DNA of 64,000 nt from contig NZ_BDUC01000001.1 in assembly GCF_002218085.1 (NCBI RefSeq), positions 372,001-436,000 on the forward strand, read 5' to 3'. Each line of letters starts with the position of its first letter. Position 1 is the first letter of the stretch. Below, in pieces: positions 1 to 8,225 of this stretch. The notes below the pieces were generated by a model. That model did not search any database and was not told the DNA's origin. It was given only the letters and a program-made list of their open reading frames with translations. The stretch comes from Tolypothrix sp. NIES-4075. GTDB lineage: Bacteria > Cyanobacteriota > Cyanobacteriia > Cyanobacteriales > Nostocaceae. Position numbers and translations under genes: made by a program.

Positions 1-2
1 TT

Positions 3-425
3 CACACAAACATTGCTTCATCAACGGGGCTACTAGATGCAAATGGAATTTGGATGCCTTTAAAAAAATACACATCACTTAATCCTACCGTCAAGTTGCC
101 CAGTCTCATAGTTATTGGTTCCTTTGAACAATACCGTCCTTACTGGAATCAGCTTTATCAATCTGTGAGCCAAAGTTCCGTTCAAGTTATGGAAATTGAT
201 TGCCAAGATCCAACAAATATAATTTTGAAAACAGAACTAGGATATGTGCATCTCGGTGCTGTGAGTCCCCAAATAAGCGAACAAATCAAAGTACTCGCCC
301 AAATGAGTCATTTACCTACACAACTTAATCCCAATCAGATAGAATATATCGACCTGAAAAATCCGGAATCTCCTTTAGTACAAATGAACCAAAAAACACT
401 CAAGTCTAACTCTCAAACTCGTTAA
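3..425 (+). CDS. ftsQ: Cell division protein FtsQ, C-terminal part (gene starts before the window)
   Basis: FtsQ is a single-pass membrane divisome protein that links septal peptidoglycan synthesis to the Z ring. Only about 140 C-terminal residues are visible. The frame is already open at base 3, 17 codons before the first ATG (54), so that ATG is internal. The visible part includes LLDANGIWMPL and a later LGYVHLGAVS segment, which fit the end of the FtsQ beta domain as I recall it from cyanobacteria. The next gene on the strand is ftsZ, the expected cyanobacterial order. The call rests on this context and the partial resemblance; the N-terminal membrane segment and POTRA domain lie outside the window. 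Confidence 0.72.
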   Translation, partial: HTNIASSTGLLDANGIWMPLKKYTSLNPTVKLPSLIVIGSFEQYRPYWNQLYQSVSQSSVQVMEIDCQDPTNIILKTELGYVHLGAVSPQISEQIKVLAQMSHLPTQLNPNQIEYIDLKNPESPLVQMNQKTLKSNSQTR

Positions 426-2039
426 AAAGATTGGACGGGTGAGAACTAATAATTGCTCAGAGTCAATAAATAAGTTTTATGCCAATAAATAAATATTTAT
501 TATTTTTGGTTTTCCCATAACATACACAAAAATCGGCGTAAACTTCGCTCTTACAATGGGAGAAACAATTATATAAACCTTCATGCATGGGAGTAAAACC
601 CCGCTTGTTGTTACCCTAACATAAGCGTGAAGCTCAGACGAGTGCAAGTGCCTGGGTTCCCCCTTGCCCTTGGAACGCTCGCTTAGTGCAACATGTTAAA
701 CATTCTGATGATAGTGTCTGGGGTGGAAAACGATTCTTTCGCTTTTTAAATCTTTTAGTCAACAAAGTGGGTCAAACACAAGAGTCTGTGAGGTTTTTAG
801 TTCTGAAAAGACTCACAATAGAAGGATAGTTTCTGCCACAACCCAACAAGGGTTTGGTTGAGTCTTCTACTCCAGGAGAGTTAATAAGACTGGTGTGAAA
901 AAGAGAGATTTTCAAAGTGAATGTGAAGGCAGGCAGTGACTTGATGCCAATTTCTACAAGAGGTATGCGATCCATAAAGTAAAATTTAACCGCAACTATT
1001 ATGTATTTGGAGGCACACCAAACAGCAAATCAATCAGCGAGTTCCATCAACGATAAGTAAATCATTTGTTACCTCCAGTTTAAGGATTAGTAAGTATAAG
1101 GGAAATTTTGTGTTCTCAGTTGCAATAATCTGAATGCTCAAACTGATTAACCATATCATTAAGAAAGACAAGACGCGCCACGGCGGGTCTTTACAAGTTA
1201 CACAATTCACCCAGAATTGCGCTCATGAAATTGTTAGTATAAAAATTGCCTGTATACTAAATAACTCTGAGTTATCCAGGATAGGTGATTGGGAGGGATT
1301 TTCACTCTCACAATGTCAGACGGTTCCTTGTTTACTAGATCCACAAATCCCCACGACTATTTCGGATGTTCGCGCTTCTCTTCTCCTGTCAAAGACGCGC
1401 AAGGGACGAGACGCTCCTTCGCGATCGCGTCTTTCCTTGGGAGAAGGCTGTCCACTGTGTTACGCGGAATGTGTAGCGGCAATGAGGAAGAATTGGTGGT
1501 ATCGGTGGTTGTATTACTCGTGCCATTTCATATTCTACAGTAAATTTCAAGTGGTCGCAGGTATAACTCCGTATAGTGATAATGGTAAATTTAATCACCA
1601 ATATAAATTATTAGGAGAAAAATGGAGAGGTAATTGGGGATACAAAATAAATGCTGAAAAAAATAGCAGTAAAGATATTAAGGACGAGTGGAAGTTATAC
1701 AGGTCAATTTTAGGTAAATATAGGTATACTTCTCTAGAATTGGCTGTGCGATGGCGATCGCTTTACGGATTATGTACAACAGGCTTGCTTTGGGCAAGGT
1801 TGCCCTGTTCTATAGGAATAGGGGATAAGTTGTCTTGGGGCAACTTATCGACAACATGCGGGCGATCGCCTGCGTTAATGGTCGATCCAAGAGTAAAATT
1901 TCGCTTTTCTAATCCTGTTAGGGTTGCAATAAGTGAGAACAAGAAAGAACATAGCCATAATCTATGGCATCGTCAAATATAGTTGACTATTGGCGTGAAT
2001 AACACCTGAAAAATTCGTTTATCTACCCTTTTCAATCCA
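426..2039. other. Long ftsQ-ftsZ intergenic region with dispersed repeats
   Basis: This 1.6 kb stretch separates ftsQ from ftsZ. I see no convincing gene in it. An 849-base open frame (1134-1982, +) crosses obvious repeat DNA (a GACGCG/CGCGTC palindromic stretch near 1395-1435, HIP1 sites, and hairpins such as AAGTTGTCTTGGGGCAACTT at 1827-1846). Its predicted protein is low-complexity and resembles no family I know. Promoters for ftsZ probably lie here, but I cannot place them by eye. Confidence 0.6.
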
Positions 2040-3320
2040 ATGACACTTGATAATAACCAAAAACTTAGTTATATAAACTCCCAGTCTCCGGGACAGCCAG
2101 GAATGTCACTAGCAGTTAACTCCACCAATCCCTTTAATCATTCCGGACTGAATTTCGGACAACATAACGATAGTAAAAGAATCCCTACTGAAGATCCCCG
2201 AATTGGCGATATTGTTCCCGGTCGAGTCGCCAACATCAAAGTAATTGGCGTAGGTGGTGGTGGTGGAAATGCCGTAAACCGCATGATCGCCTCTGATGTG
2301 AGTGGAATAGAGTTTTGGACAACAAACACCGATGCCCAAGCTTTAACACAAGCACAGGCTTCCAAACGCTTACAAATAGGACAAAAGCTGACCCGAGGTT
2401 TAGGCGCGGGTGGTAATCCGGCTATTGGTCAAAAAGCTGCTGAGGAATCGCGGGACGAAATTGCTACAGCTTTAGAAGGTGCCGATTTAGTGTTTATCAC
2501 TGCCGGCATGGGTGGCGGTACAGGTACGGGTGCAGCGCCAATTGTCGCTGAAATCGCCAAAGAAATGGGCGCTCTTACAGTCGGTGTGGTAACACGTCCA
2601 TTTTTGTTTGAAGGACGCCGACGCACCAGCCAAGCCGAGCAAGGTATTGAAGCTCTTAAAGGTAGGGTAGATACGCTAATTATTATCCCGAATAACAAGC
2701 TGCTGGAAGTAATTCCAGAGCAAACGCCGATGCAAGAAGCTTTTCGCTATGCGGATGATGTGTTGCGTCAAGGGGTGCAAGGTATCTCTGATATCATCTT
2801 GATCCCCGGTTTGATCAACGTTGACTTTGCCGATGTGCGAGCGGTGATGGCAGATGCGGGATCGGCGCTGATGGGGATCGGTGTTAGTTCCGGGAAGTCA
2901 AGGGCAAGAGAAGCAGCGATCGCCGCGATTTCTTCGCCCTTACTAGAATGTTCTATTGAAGGAGCCAGAGGAGTTGTTTTTAATATTACTGGTGGTAGCG
3001 ACCTCACCTTACATGAAGTAAATGCTGCCGCAGAAACAATCTACGAAGTAGTCGATCCCAACGCCAATATTATTTTTGGTGCGGTGATTGATGACAGGCT
3101 GCAAGGTGAAGTCAGGCTCACCGTAATTGCCACAGGATTTACAGGTGAAATGCAAGCCACGCCACCGCAAAACGTAGCTAATGCCAGGGTAGTAACTCCA
3201 CCACCAAGACGACAGGCACCTCAGCCACCAGTAACCCCGCCAACACCAGTTGCAGAACCCAAAGAAAAACCCGGATTGGATATTCCTGAGTTCCTGCAAC
3301 GACGGCGACCCAAGCCTTAA
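2040..3320 (+). CDS. ftsZ: Cell division GTPase FtsZ
   Basis: FtsZ is the bacterial tubulin homologue that polymerises with GTP at midcell into the Z ring. The 426-residue protein has the nucleotide-binding GGGGGNAVNRM at about 72-82 and the tubulin signature GGGTGTGAAP at about 158-167. A proline-rich linker (about 375-410) precedes a short C-terminal peptide rich in Arg. The first 60 residues are a cyanobacteria-type N-terminal extension rich in Asn and Ser. The ATG at 2040 was chosen because this extension (MTLDNNQ...) matches my memory of Nostoc/Anabaena FtsZ. It lies downstream of ftsQ and is followed by a hairpin with a T-tract. Confidence 0.98.
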   Translation: MTLDNNQKLSYINSQSPGQPGMSLAVNSTNPFNHSGLNFGQHNDSKRIPTEDPRIGDIVPGRVANIKVIGVGGGGGNAVNRMIASDVSGIEFWTTNTDAQALTQAQASKRLQIGQKLTRGLGAGGNPAIGQKAAEESRDEIATALEGADLVFITAGMGGGTGTGAAPIVAEIAKEMGALTVGVVTRPFLFEGRRRTSQAEQGIEALKGRVDTLIIIPNNKLLEVIPEQTPMQEAFRYADDVLRQGVQGISDIILIPGLINVDFADVRAVMADAGSALMGIGVSSGKSRAREAAIAAISSPLLECSIEGARGVVFNITGGSDLTLHEVNAAAETIYEVVDPNANIIFGAVIDDRLQGEVRLTVIATGFTGEMQATPPQNVANARVVTPPPRRQAPQPPVTPPTPVAEPKEKPGLDIPEFLQRRRPKP

Positions 3321-3340
3321 GCTGACAGCATTAGCTAGTA

Positions 3341-3398
3341 GCTTGCTCCCGCCTTAATTCTAGTTCCCAGGTTTCACCGGGAGCAGGCTTTCTTTTTT
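3341..3398 (+). terminator. Rho-independent terminator of ftsZ
   Basis: An 11-bp stem pairs 3341-3351 (GCTTGCTCCCG) with 3378-3388 (CGGGAGCAGGC, one G-U pair) and is followed at once by a T-rich run (3389-3398). It starts 20 bases after the ftsZ stop and reads in the ftsZ direction. Confidence 0.85.
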
Positions 3399-3460
3399 GC
3401 CTTTTTCCTTCTTACAAAGTTAGGCAAGACGATACAGGCAACCGCCTTCATGGTGCGCTT

Positions 3461-4435
3461 TTAACTTTTGCCTTGTAAAGCTTGCTCAACCCATTGAATT
3501 ACCTGTTGACCAAGGTGGGTGTTGTCGAGCCGATCAATTTCGCGAATTCCGGTGGGACTGGTGACGTTGACTTCAGTCAGGTAGCCACCGATAACATCAA
3601 TACCTACAAAAATTAAGCCATCTTTACGTAGGGTTTCGGCTAATTGGGTACAAATTTCATACTCTCTGGGAGTAATTTCAGTTTGAGCAACTGTACCACC
3701 CGTAGCCATGTTATTCCGAAAGTCACTTCCACTAGAAAGTCGATTGAGCGCACCAATTGGTTCTCCATCAAGCAGGATAATTCGTTTGTCTCCTTCTTTT
3801 GCTTGGGGTAGATAGGTTTGCACCATAACTGGAACTCGACCGAGGAGGGTACTAAGTTCAACTATCGAGTTGAAATTGCGATCGCCTGCTTGCAAAAATA
3901 AAATCCCTTCTCCAGCTTTGTTACCCAGTGGTTTAAGAACTGCCGCACCTTTTGCTTCCACAAATTCCCGGATAAACTGCTTATCGGCGCTGACAATAGT
4001 TTCTGGAATTGCTTTGCTAAACTGGAGGGCATACATTTTTTCGTTTGCCGCTCTAATACCACTCGGACTATTAACCACTAGGGTTTTGTTTTGGTCGATG
4101 TAGTCCAGAATGTAAGTAGCATAAAGATAGGGAACATTAACTGGTGGATCTGTCCGCATAAATACGGCATCCATTGTTTCCAAGTTAGTCAGGGTACGAT
4201 CGCTTAATTTGTACCAAGGATTTGCCGCTAAATAGCGTTTCTCCACCAACTGCACTGGTACGAGTTCCACCCGTTCTAACAATGCCCAAGCTTTGCTATC
4301 TACCACACTCAGCAAATTTGCTTGAGTTACCCAAATTTCATGTCCCAAGATTTGCGCTGCTTCCATCAGAGCAACGCTGGTATCATGACACGGGTCAAGA
4401 GTATGGATGGAATCTATTATAAAAGCCAGTTTCAC
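3461..4435 (-). CDS. gshB: Glutathione synthetase
   Basis: GshB joins gamma-glutamylcysteine to glycine with ATP, the last step of glutathione synthesis, in the cytoplasm. The 324-residue length is normal. The N-terminal pre-ATP-grasp part contains FMRTDPPVN at about 97-105. The ATP-grasp part follows with KPLGNKAGEGI (about 178-188), the substrate-loop region GDKRIILLDGEPIGALNR, and the metal-binding LTEVNVTSPTGIREID near the end. It lies convergent to ftsZ and 94 bases downstream of grxC on the same strand, so synthesis of glutathione is paired with a glutathione-using redoxin. Confidence 0.96.
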   Translation of the reverse strand: MKLAFIIDSIHTLDPCHDTSVALMEAAQILGHEIWVTQANLLSVVDSKAWALLERVELVPVQLVEKRYLAANPWYKLSDRTLTNLETMDAVFMRTDPPVNVPYLYATYILDYIDQNKTLVVNSPSGIRAANEKMYALQFSKAIPETIVSADKQFIREFVEAKGAAVLKPLGNKAGEGILFLQAGDRNFNSIVELSTLLGRVPVMVQTYLPQAKEGDKRIILLDGEPIGALNRLSSGSDFRNNMATGGTVAQTEITPREYEICTQLAETLRKDGLIFVGIDVIGGYLTEVNVTSPTGIREIDRLDNTHLGQQVIQWVEQALQGKS

Positions 4436-4529
4436 GCTTAATGCCTCAATCGCCAGGAAATTCCGCTGTTATCAATTTAGATTATCCCCTGATGATTTGA
4501 TTGATGTGCATAGCATCTTGTGAAAAGAC

Positions 4530-4802
4530 CTAGACATTATTAGTAGCAGCTAATAGCTCATCTAGCTTGCCTTGGGCTTCTATTGCGTGTATATCATCAC
4601 AACCACCTACATGGCGATCGTTAATGAAAATTTGTGGCACAGAACGTCGTCCATTTGCTCTTTGAGCCATTTTATCGCGTGCTGCCTCGTCTCCATCAAT
4701 GCTGTATTCAACAAATTCAACGCCTTTTCTAGTCAGTAAGCTTTTGGCACGGATGCAAAACGGGCAAGTTCTCCAAGTGTAAATTTCTACTTTAGCAGCC
4801 AT
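4530..4802 (-). CDS. grxC: Glutaredoxin 3 (GrxC type)
   Basis: A 90-residue dithiol glutaredoxin that reduces disulfides and glutathione mixed disulfides with electrons from glutathione. The active site is CPFC at residues 13-16, after the expected beta strand VEIYTWRT. The cis-proline region SVPQIFIND (about 54-62) and the glutathione-binding GGCDDI (about 66-71) are present. The length is standard and no extra domain is present. It lies upstream of gshB on the same strand with a 94-base gap, so the two are probably co-transcribed. Confidence 0.95.
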   Translation of the reverse strand: MAAKVEIYTWRTCPFCIRAKSLLTRKGVEFVEYSIDGDEAARDKMAQRANGRRSVPQIFINDRHVGGCDDIHAIEAQGKLDELLAATNNV

Positions 4803-5641
4803 AACGCCCTCAACTTTTTTTGATGCTTCTTAATTTTAGAACTTTGTCACTGGCTGTAGCCGCTCTATCCCATTTTGGGGTAATCCTTTAAAGCTGCTAA
4901 ATAGCCCTGAACGAACTGCGTACATTTTTTCGTCGGCATGAAAATCTCTTCTTCCCTTCCCCTCTACATCATTTTTAAGTCAAATCAGCATAAATAAACA
5001 TCAGTTAGTGGTCAATAGTCTATTGACTTTGAACTTTCGACTTTTGACTGTGGATTTTTAACTATTTGTTTGTATACGCAGATAACAAAATTGATAATAT
5101 TTAACTTTAAATATCAATTACCTCACAAATAATACGTAGTTTATTTTTGTTTTTCTAATAAAGTCCAGTATTAATCGTGGGTAACACTGTTGTGAACCAG
5201 CTAAACCATAAAAAAATTGGGTTGGAAGTATTGATGCACTTCAACCCGAAATTTTAATTGCGACTTACTTTAAAACTAAACCTCTGTCGTCTTGCTAAGT
5301 TTCTAAAAGCAATATGTTATCCATCCTGAGAAAACTACTAGGTTTGTTGATATTCGACAGTAAGGCTGAAAGGCTAATATCAAGCCGGAATGTCAAAATG
5401 TTTGTTAAGTAGATGGGCAGAAATAAACGCGCTTCTTAGTAGTAAGGGATAGAGCCACTTAAAACTTTTATATTTGAGCGGTAAACCGCTCACTACGAAT
5501 CAGGACATTATTTTATGTTTTGTTTCGCCCAGTTACTTAATCTACCCAGTAATCATTGGTTGTAGCATGAAGAGTGGAAGTTTGTCATGAATAATTTCCA
5601 CATAAATGTCTCAAGTTTAGTGGAGTAAAAATATTTTTACT
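4803..5641. other. Intergenic region, AT-rich, with short palindromes
   Basis: No gene is visible between grxC and hflX. The stretch holds a repeat of the 'tcaatagtc/ttgactttg' type near 5010-5045, a terminator-like hairpin (stem 5219-5229 with 5238-5247, A-run on the left and T-run on the right), and a GAGCGGTAAACCGCTC palindrome near 5476-5491. The grxC promoter should be just above 4803. Confidence 0.5.
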
Positions 5642-5694
5642 TTTAAATAGCAAAATTCCGTAGTTTTATTGACTACGGAATTTTGCTATTTAAA
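5642..5694 (-). terminator. Perfect 22-bp hairpin downstream of hflX
   Basis: Bases 5642-5663 pair without mismatch with 5673-5694 across a 9-base loop. The arms carry AGCAAAATTCCGTAG and its complement. It begins 23 bases past the hflX stop codon. On the hflX strand the stem ends in an A/T-rich tail, so termination or 3'-end protection is the likely role. Confidence 0.7.
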
Positions 5695-5716
5695 GTTAAT
5701 AAGTTCTTTTCAGTAT

Positions 5717-7456
5717 TTACCGATCAGAAGTGGCGTATTCAATTAGTAGAGCAAGACGCTGACGGAGAGTTTCTAATCCCAGGCGATCGCTTGCGGAAAT
5801 AAACACCGCTAAGGGAAACTCTTCTTGAGCTAAAGCTAAAATTTCACTATCCACTTGGTCTATTTTGTTAAAAGCAACCAGCGCAGGTCCTGGAGTCACT
5901 GGCATTGCTGCTAAAATTTCTCTGACGGCGCGAATATGACTCAACCAAGCAGGATGTGACAAATCTACTAAATGCAGTAAAGCATCAGCTTCTGTAACTT
6001 CCTCTAAAGTGGCTCGGAAGGCATCCATTAATGATGCAGGCAGTTCGTGGATAAATCCGACTGTATCTGTCAGCAGAATTTCCTGAGTTTCACCTGTATC
6101 AGCATGGGGAATGATTAGCCGGCGTGTAGTCGGGTCGAGTGTGGCAAACAGCTGGTCAGCCGTATAAATTTCCGCATTGGTTAGGGCATTGAGCAAGGTA
6201 GACTTGCCAGCGTTGGTATAACCAACCAAAGCCACTGAGGGAACTTCACGATGTTGTCGCTTTTGCCGCAGTCGCGATCGATGTGCTTGCAGCTGGTTGA
6301 CTTCTTGTTGTAGTCGAGAAATGCGTCTTCCAATACCACGGCGTTCGGTTTCTAGTTTGGTTTCACCAGGACCGCGAGTACCAATACCACCACCCAACCT
6401 AGACATTGCCTGACCTCTACCTGTAAGTCGCGGCAGCATATATTCTAACTGTGCCAGTTCTACTTGCAATTTACCTGCACGAGACTGAGCGCGTTGGGCA
6501 AAGATATCTAAAATAACTTCGGTGCGGTCAACTACCCGGACACCAATTTGTAATTCTAAGTTACGGACTTGTGCGGGTGAGAGGTCGCGGTCAAAAACGA
6601 CGAGGTTTGCGCCGATAGTTTGGGCGGTGAGGGCAATTTCTTGCACTTTACCTTCGCCGACTACTGTTTGCGGATGAATGCGCGATCGCTTTTGTTGCAC
6701 TGTCTGCAATACGTTTCCCCCGGCGGTATCGACCAACCGTGCCAATTCCGCTAATGTATCTTGGAATTGTTGGGGTGTGGTATCATCAGTAAATACACCG
6801 ACAATCAAAACGCTATCGCGATCGGCATCTACTTCTTGAGCAACAAATTGCCGCCGGAAGTCTGCTTCTAGTGCTTCCACCAAGTCTAGAAAATCCTGGT
6901 CTGTCAGCACGTCTAAGCTCAGAGGCGGTGATATATTCCAACTTGGAGATGGAATATTGCTTGATGCTGTAAGTGAAGCCGGACTTGCGATCGCTACGCG
7001 GGATTGAGCCGTCAGGTGCGCTAAATAAGCTTCTTTGACGTACCCTGTAGCGCCACCACCCCGCTTTTGAAATCCCGTTCCGGTTATATTTAGCACAACT
7101 AGGGCATCTAGGCGTTGCAGTGCCATCGATGTCAGCGCCGCTTCATTGGGCGGTTCTGACTTGAGATGAGTGGAGATACAACGAATACCGCTGAGTCGTT
7201 CTGCACCGTAGCGGGGCAATTCCAGCAGTGGGATTTGCGTTTGACGCGGTGAACCTACCCCCACGCGGATAACTTGTCCGCGACGATTGAGGTAGGCACA
7301 TACGGGTTGATTGATTTCTGTACTAATTGCTGCCAGTCGCTGGGAAAATTCGGGCGTAGTTAAGCGATCGCCCGGTATGCGCTGGTGATACAGCCTAGCT
7401 AGTTGTTTCAGCTGGCTGGATTTTAGTCCTTGGAGATTACCAAAGATAGTCTCTAT
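5717..7456 (-). CDS. hflX: Ribosome-associated GTPase HflX
   Basis: HflX is an OBG-HflX-family GTPase that binds the 50S subunit and rescues or splits stalled ribosomes. Counting from the GTG at 7264 (515 residues), the HflX motif GGGIGTRGPGETKLE is at about 291-305, the P-loop GYTNAGKS at 348-355, the G3 motif DTVG at 400-403 and NKID at 466-469. The same frame stays open for 64 more codons upstream and encodes plausible HflX sequence (GNLQGLKSSQLKQL, then YHQRIPGDRLTTPEF). No ATG, GTG or TTG lies near its head: the expected start appears as ATA at 7454-7456, two codons after an in-frame TAA. I give the long frame (579 residues); the short GTG form would lose conserved sequence. Confidence 0.9.
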   Translation of the reverse strand: METIFGNLQGLKSSQLKQLARLYHQRIPGDRLTTPEFSQRLAAISTEINQPVCAYLNRRGQVIRVGVGSPRQTQIPLLELPRYGAERLSGIRCISTHLKSEPPNEAALTSMALQRLDALVVLNITGTGFQKRGGGATGYVKEAYLAHLTAQSRVAIASPASLTASSNIPSPSWNISPPLSLDVLTDQDFLDLVEALEADFRRQFVAQEVDADRDSVLIVGVFTDDTTPQQFQDTLAELARLVDTAGGNVLQTVQQKRSRIHPQTVVGEGKVQEIALTAQTIGANLVVFDRDLSPAQVRNLELQIGVRVVDRTEVILDIFAQRAQSRAGKLQVELAQLEYMLPRLTGRGQAMSRLGGGIGTRGPGETKLETERRGIGRRISRLQQEVNQLQAHRSRLRQKRQHREVPSVALVGYTNAGKSTLLNALTNAEIYTADQLFATLDPTTRRLIIPHADTGETQEILLTDTVGFIHELPASLMDAFRATLEEVTEADALLHLVDLSHPAWLSHIRAVREILAAMPVTPGPALVAFNKIDQVDSEILALAQEEFPLAVFISASDRLGLETLRQRLALLIEYATSDR

Positions 7457-7568
7457 AGGCGTTTATGACCAGTAATATGGTCCCCCGAATCCTTCTATGT
7501 CTATTTTACAACAGAGATTTAGCCTCAAACTCTTACTTTTGGGGGATGCGATGGTTTTTAAGGTTTGT

Positions 7569-7907
7569 TTACTGGTTCAGCAGATTATACAATTTGTTAA
7601 CAATTTGAGCTTGTGTATCAGGTGACAATATACCTAGTTCGCGCTGGATAATTGATTTGCGAAGTGTAATCAAATGATCCAACCTGATTGTAGAGGGTTT
7701 ATGCAAACCACTACTGGCAAAGTCGGGATGGTTAATATCGAGAACAAAGTCAGTGTCCAGCAAATCCGCAGGAATCCGACTGGTAATTAGAGCTAAAATA
7801 ATGTGCTGATTCGCTCCTACAGGATTAGTTAGACAAACAGCAGGACGCACCTTGGAAGAGGATAAATCATCAAATGGAAACTTGACTAAAACAATTTTAC
7901 CTTTCAT
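7569..7907 (-). CDS. PemK/MazF-family toxin (type II toxin-antitoxin)
   Basis: Members of this family are ribosome-independent or ribosome-associated endoribonucleases that cut mRNA at short motifs. The 112-residue protein opens with KGKIVLVKFPFDDLSSSKVRPAV, the usual PemK/MazF first strands and conserved RPAV, followed by LALITSRIP. A Ser-Thr-Ile-Arg-Leu segment (about residues 74-78) corresponds to the second conserved block. It overlaps the preceding small gene by 11 bases on the same strand, the usual antitoxin-toxin layout. Target and activity are inferred from the family only. Confidence 0.85.
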   Translation of the reverse strand: MKGKIVLVKFPFDDLSSSKVRPAVCLTNPVGANQHIILALITSRIPADLLDTDFVLDINHPDFASSGLHKPSTIRLDHLITLRKSIIQRELGILSPDTQAQIVNKLYNLLNQ

Positions 7908-8139
7908 TGTTCAGTGGCTTTCCATCTTCTAAAGTGTAGATGTCTTCCTCTGGATCATGGAGGAAGGCAAAAACTGGATTAGTCGCTGCGGCTTTTAGCC
8001 ATTCATTTTCATCTATATCTTCTGCTTCGCGAAATAGAACAATTACACGAACGCGACCAGTTTGTTCTATAGGTAATGGTTGATCTAAATGCAATTCACC
8101 TTTGGCATTAACCGTTCCAGTAATTTCTAAAGCTTTCAT
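7897..8139 (-). CDS. Antitoxin partner of the PemK/MazF-type toxin
   Basis: An 80-residue acidic protein starting MKALEITGTVNAKGELHLDQPLPI, a short beta-rich N-terminus like that of small DUF104/SpoVT-AbrB-like antitoxins, then an acidic C-terminal half (HDPEEDIYTLEDG) suited to wrapping a basic toxin. It precedes and overlaps the toxin gene by 11 bases, so translation is probably coupled. Such antitoxins usually bind their own promoter. The pairing is clear from context; the exact antitoxin family is not. Confidence 0.75.
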   Translation of the reverse strand: MKALEITGTVNAKGELHLDQPLPIEQTGRVRVIVLFREAEDIDENEWLKAAATNPVFAFLHDPEEDIYTLEDGKPLNNER

Positions 8140-8225
8140 AATTTTACCTGGTTTTATCTAAAGTTTATCGGTCCTAGCTTATGGGCGATGCCTTACGGCA
8201 AACCGCTACGCATTGTTTCTGACAT

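Noticed and set aside
598..690. tRNA-like look of the GAAGCTCAGACGAG / GGGTTCCC stretch
   Set aside because: No cloverleaf can be formed with a matching acceptor stem and T-loop.
1134..1982. 282-residue open frame between ftsQ and ftsZ
   Set aside because: Runs through palindromic repeats and HIP1-rich DNA; the product has no domain-like pattern, and overlapping frames are also open.
2109..3299. Several open frames antisense or out of frame to ftsZ
   Set aside because: Shadows of the strongly biased ftsZ codons; their products lack any recognisable pattern.
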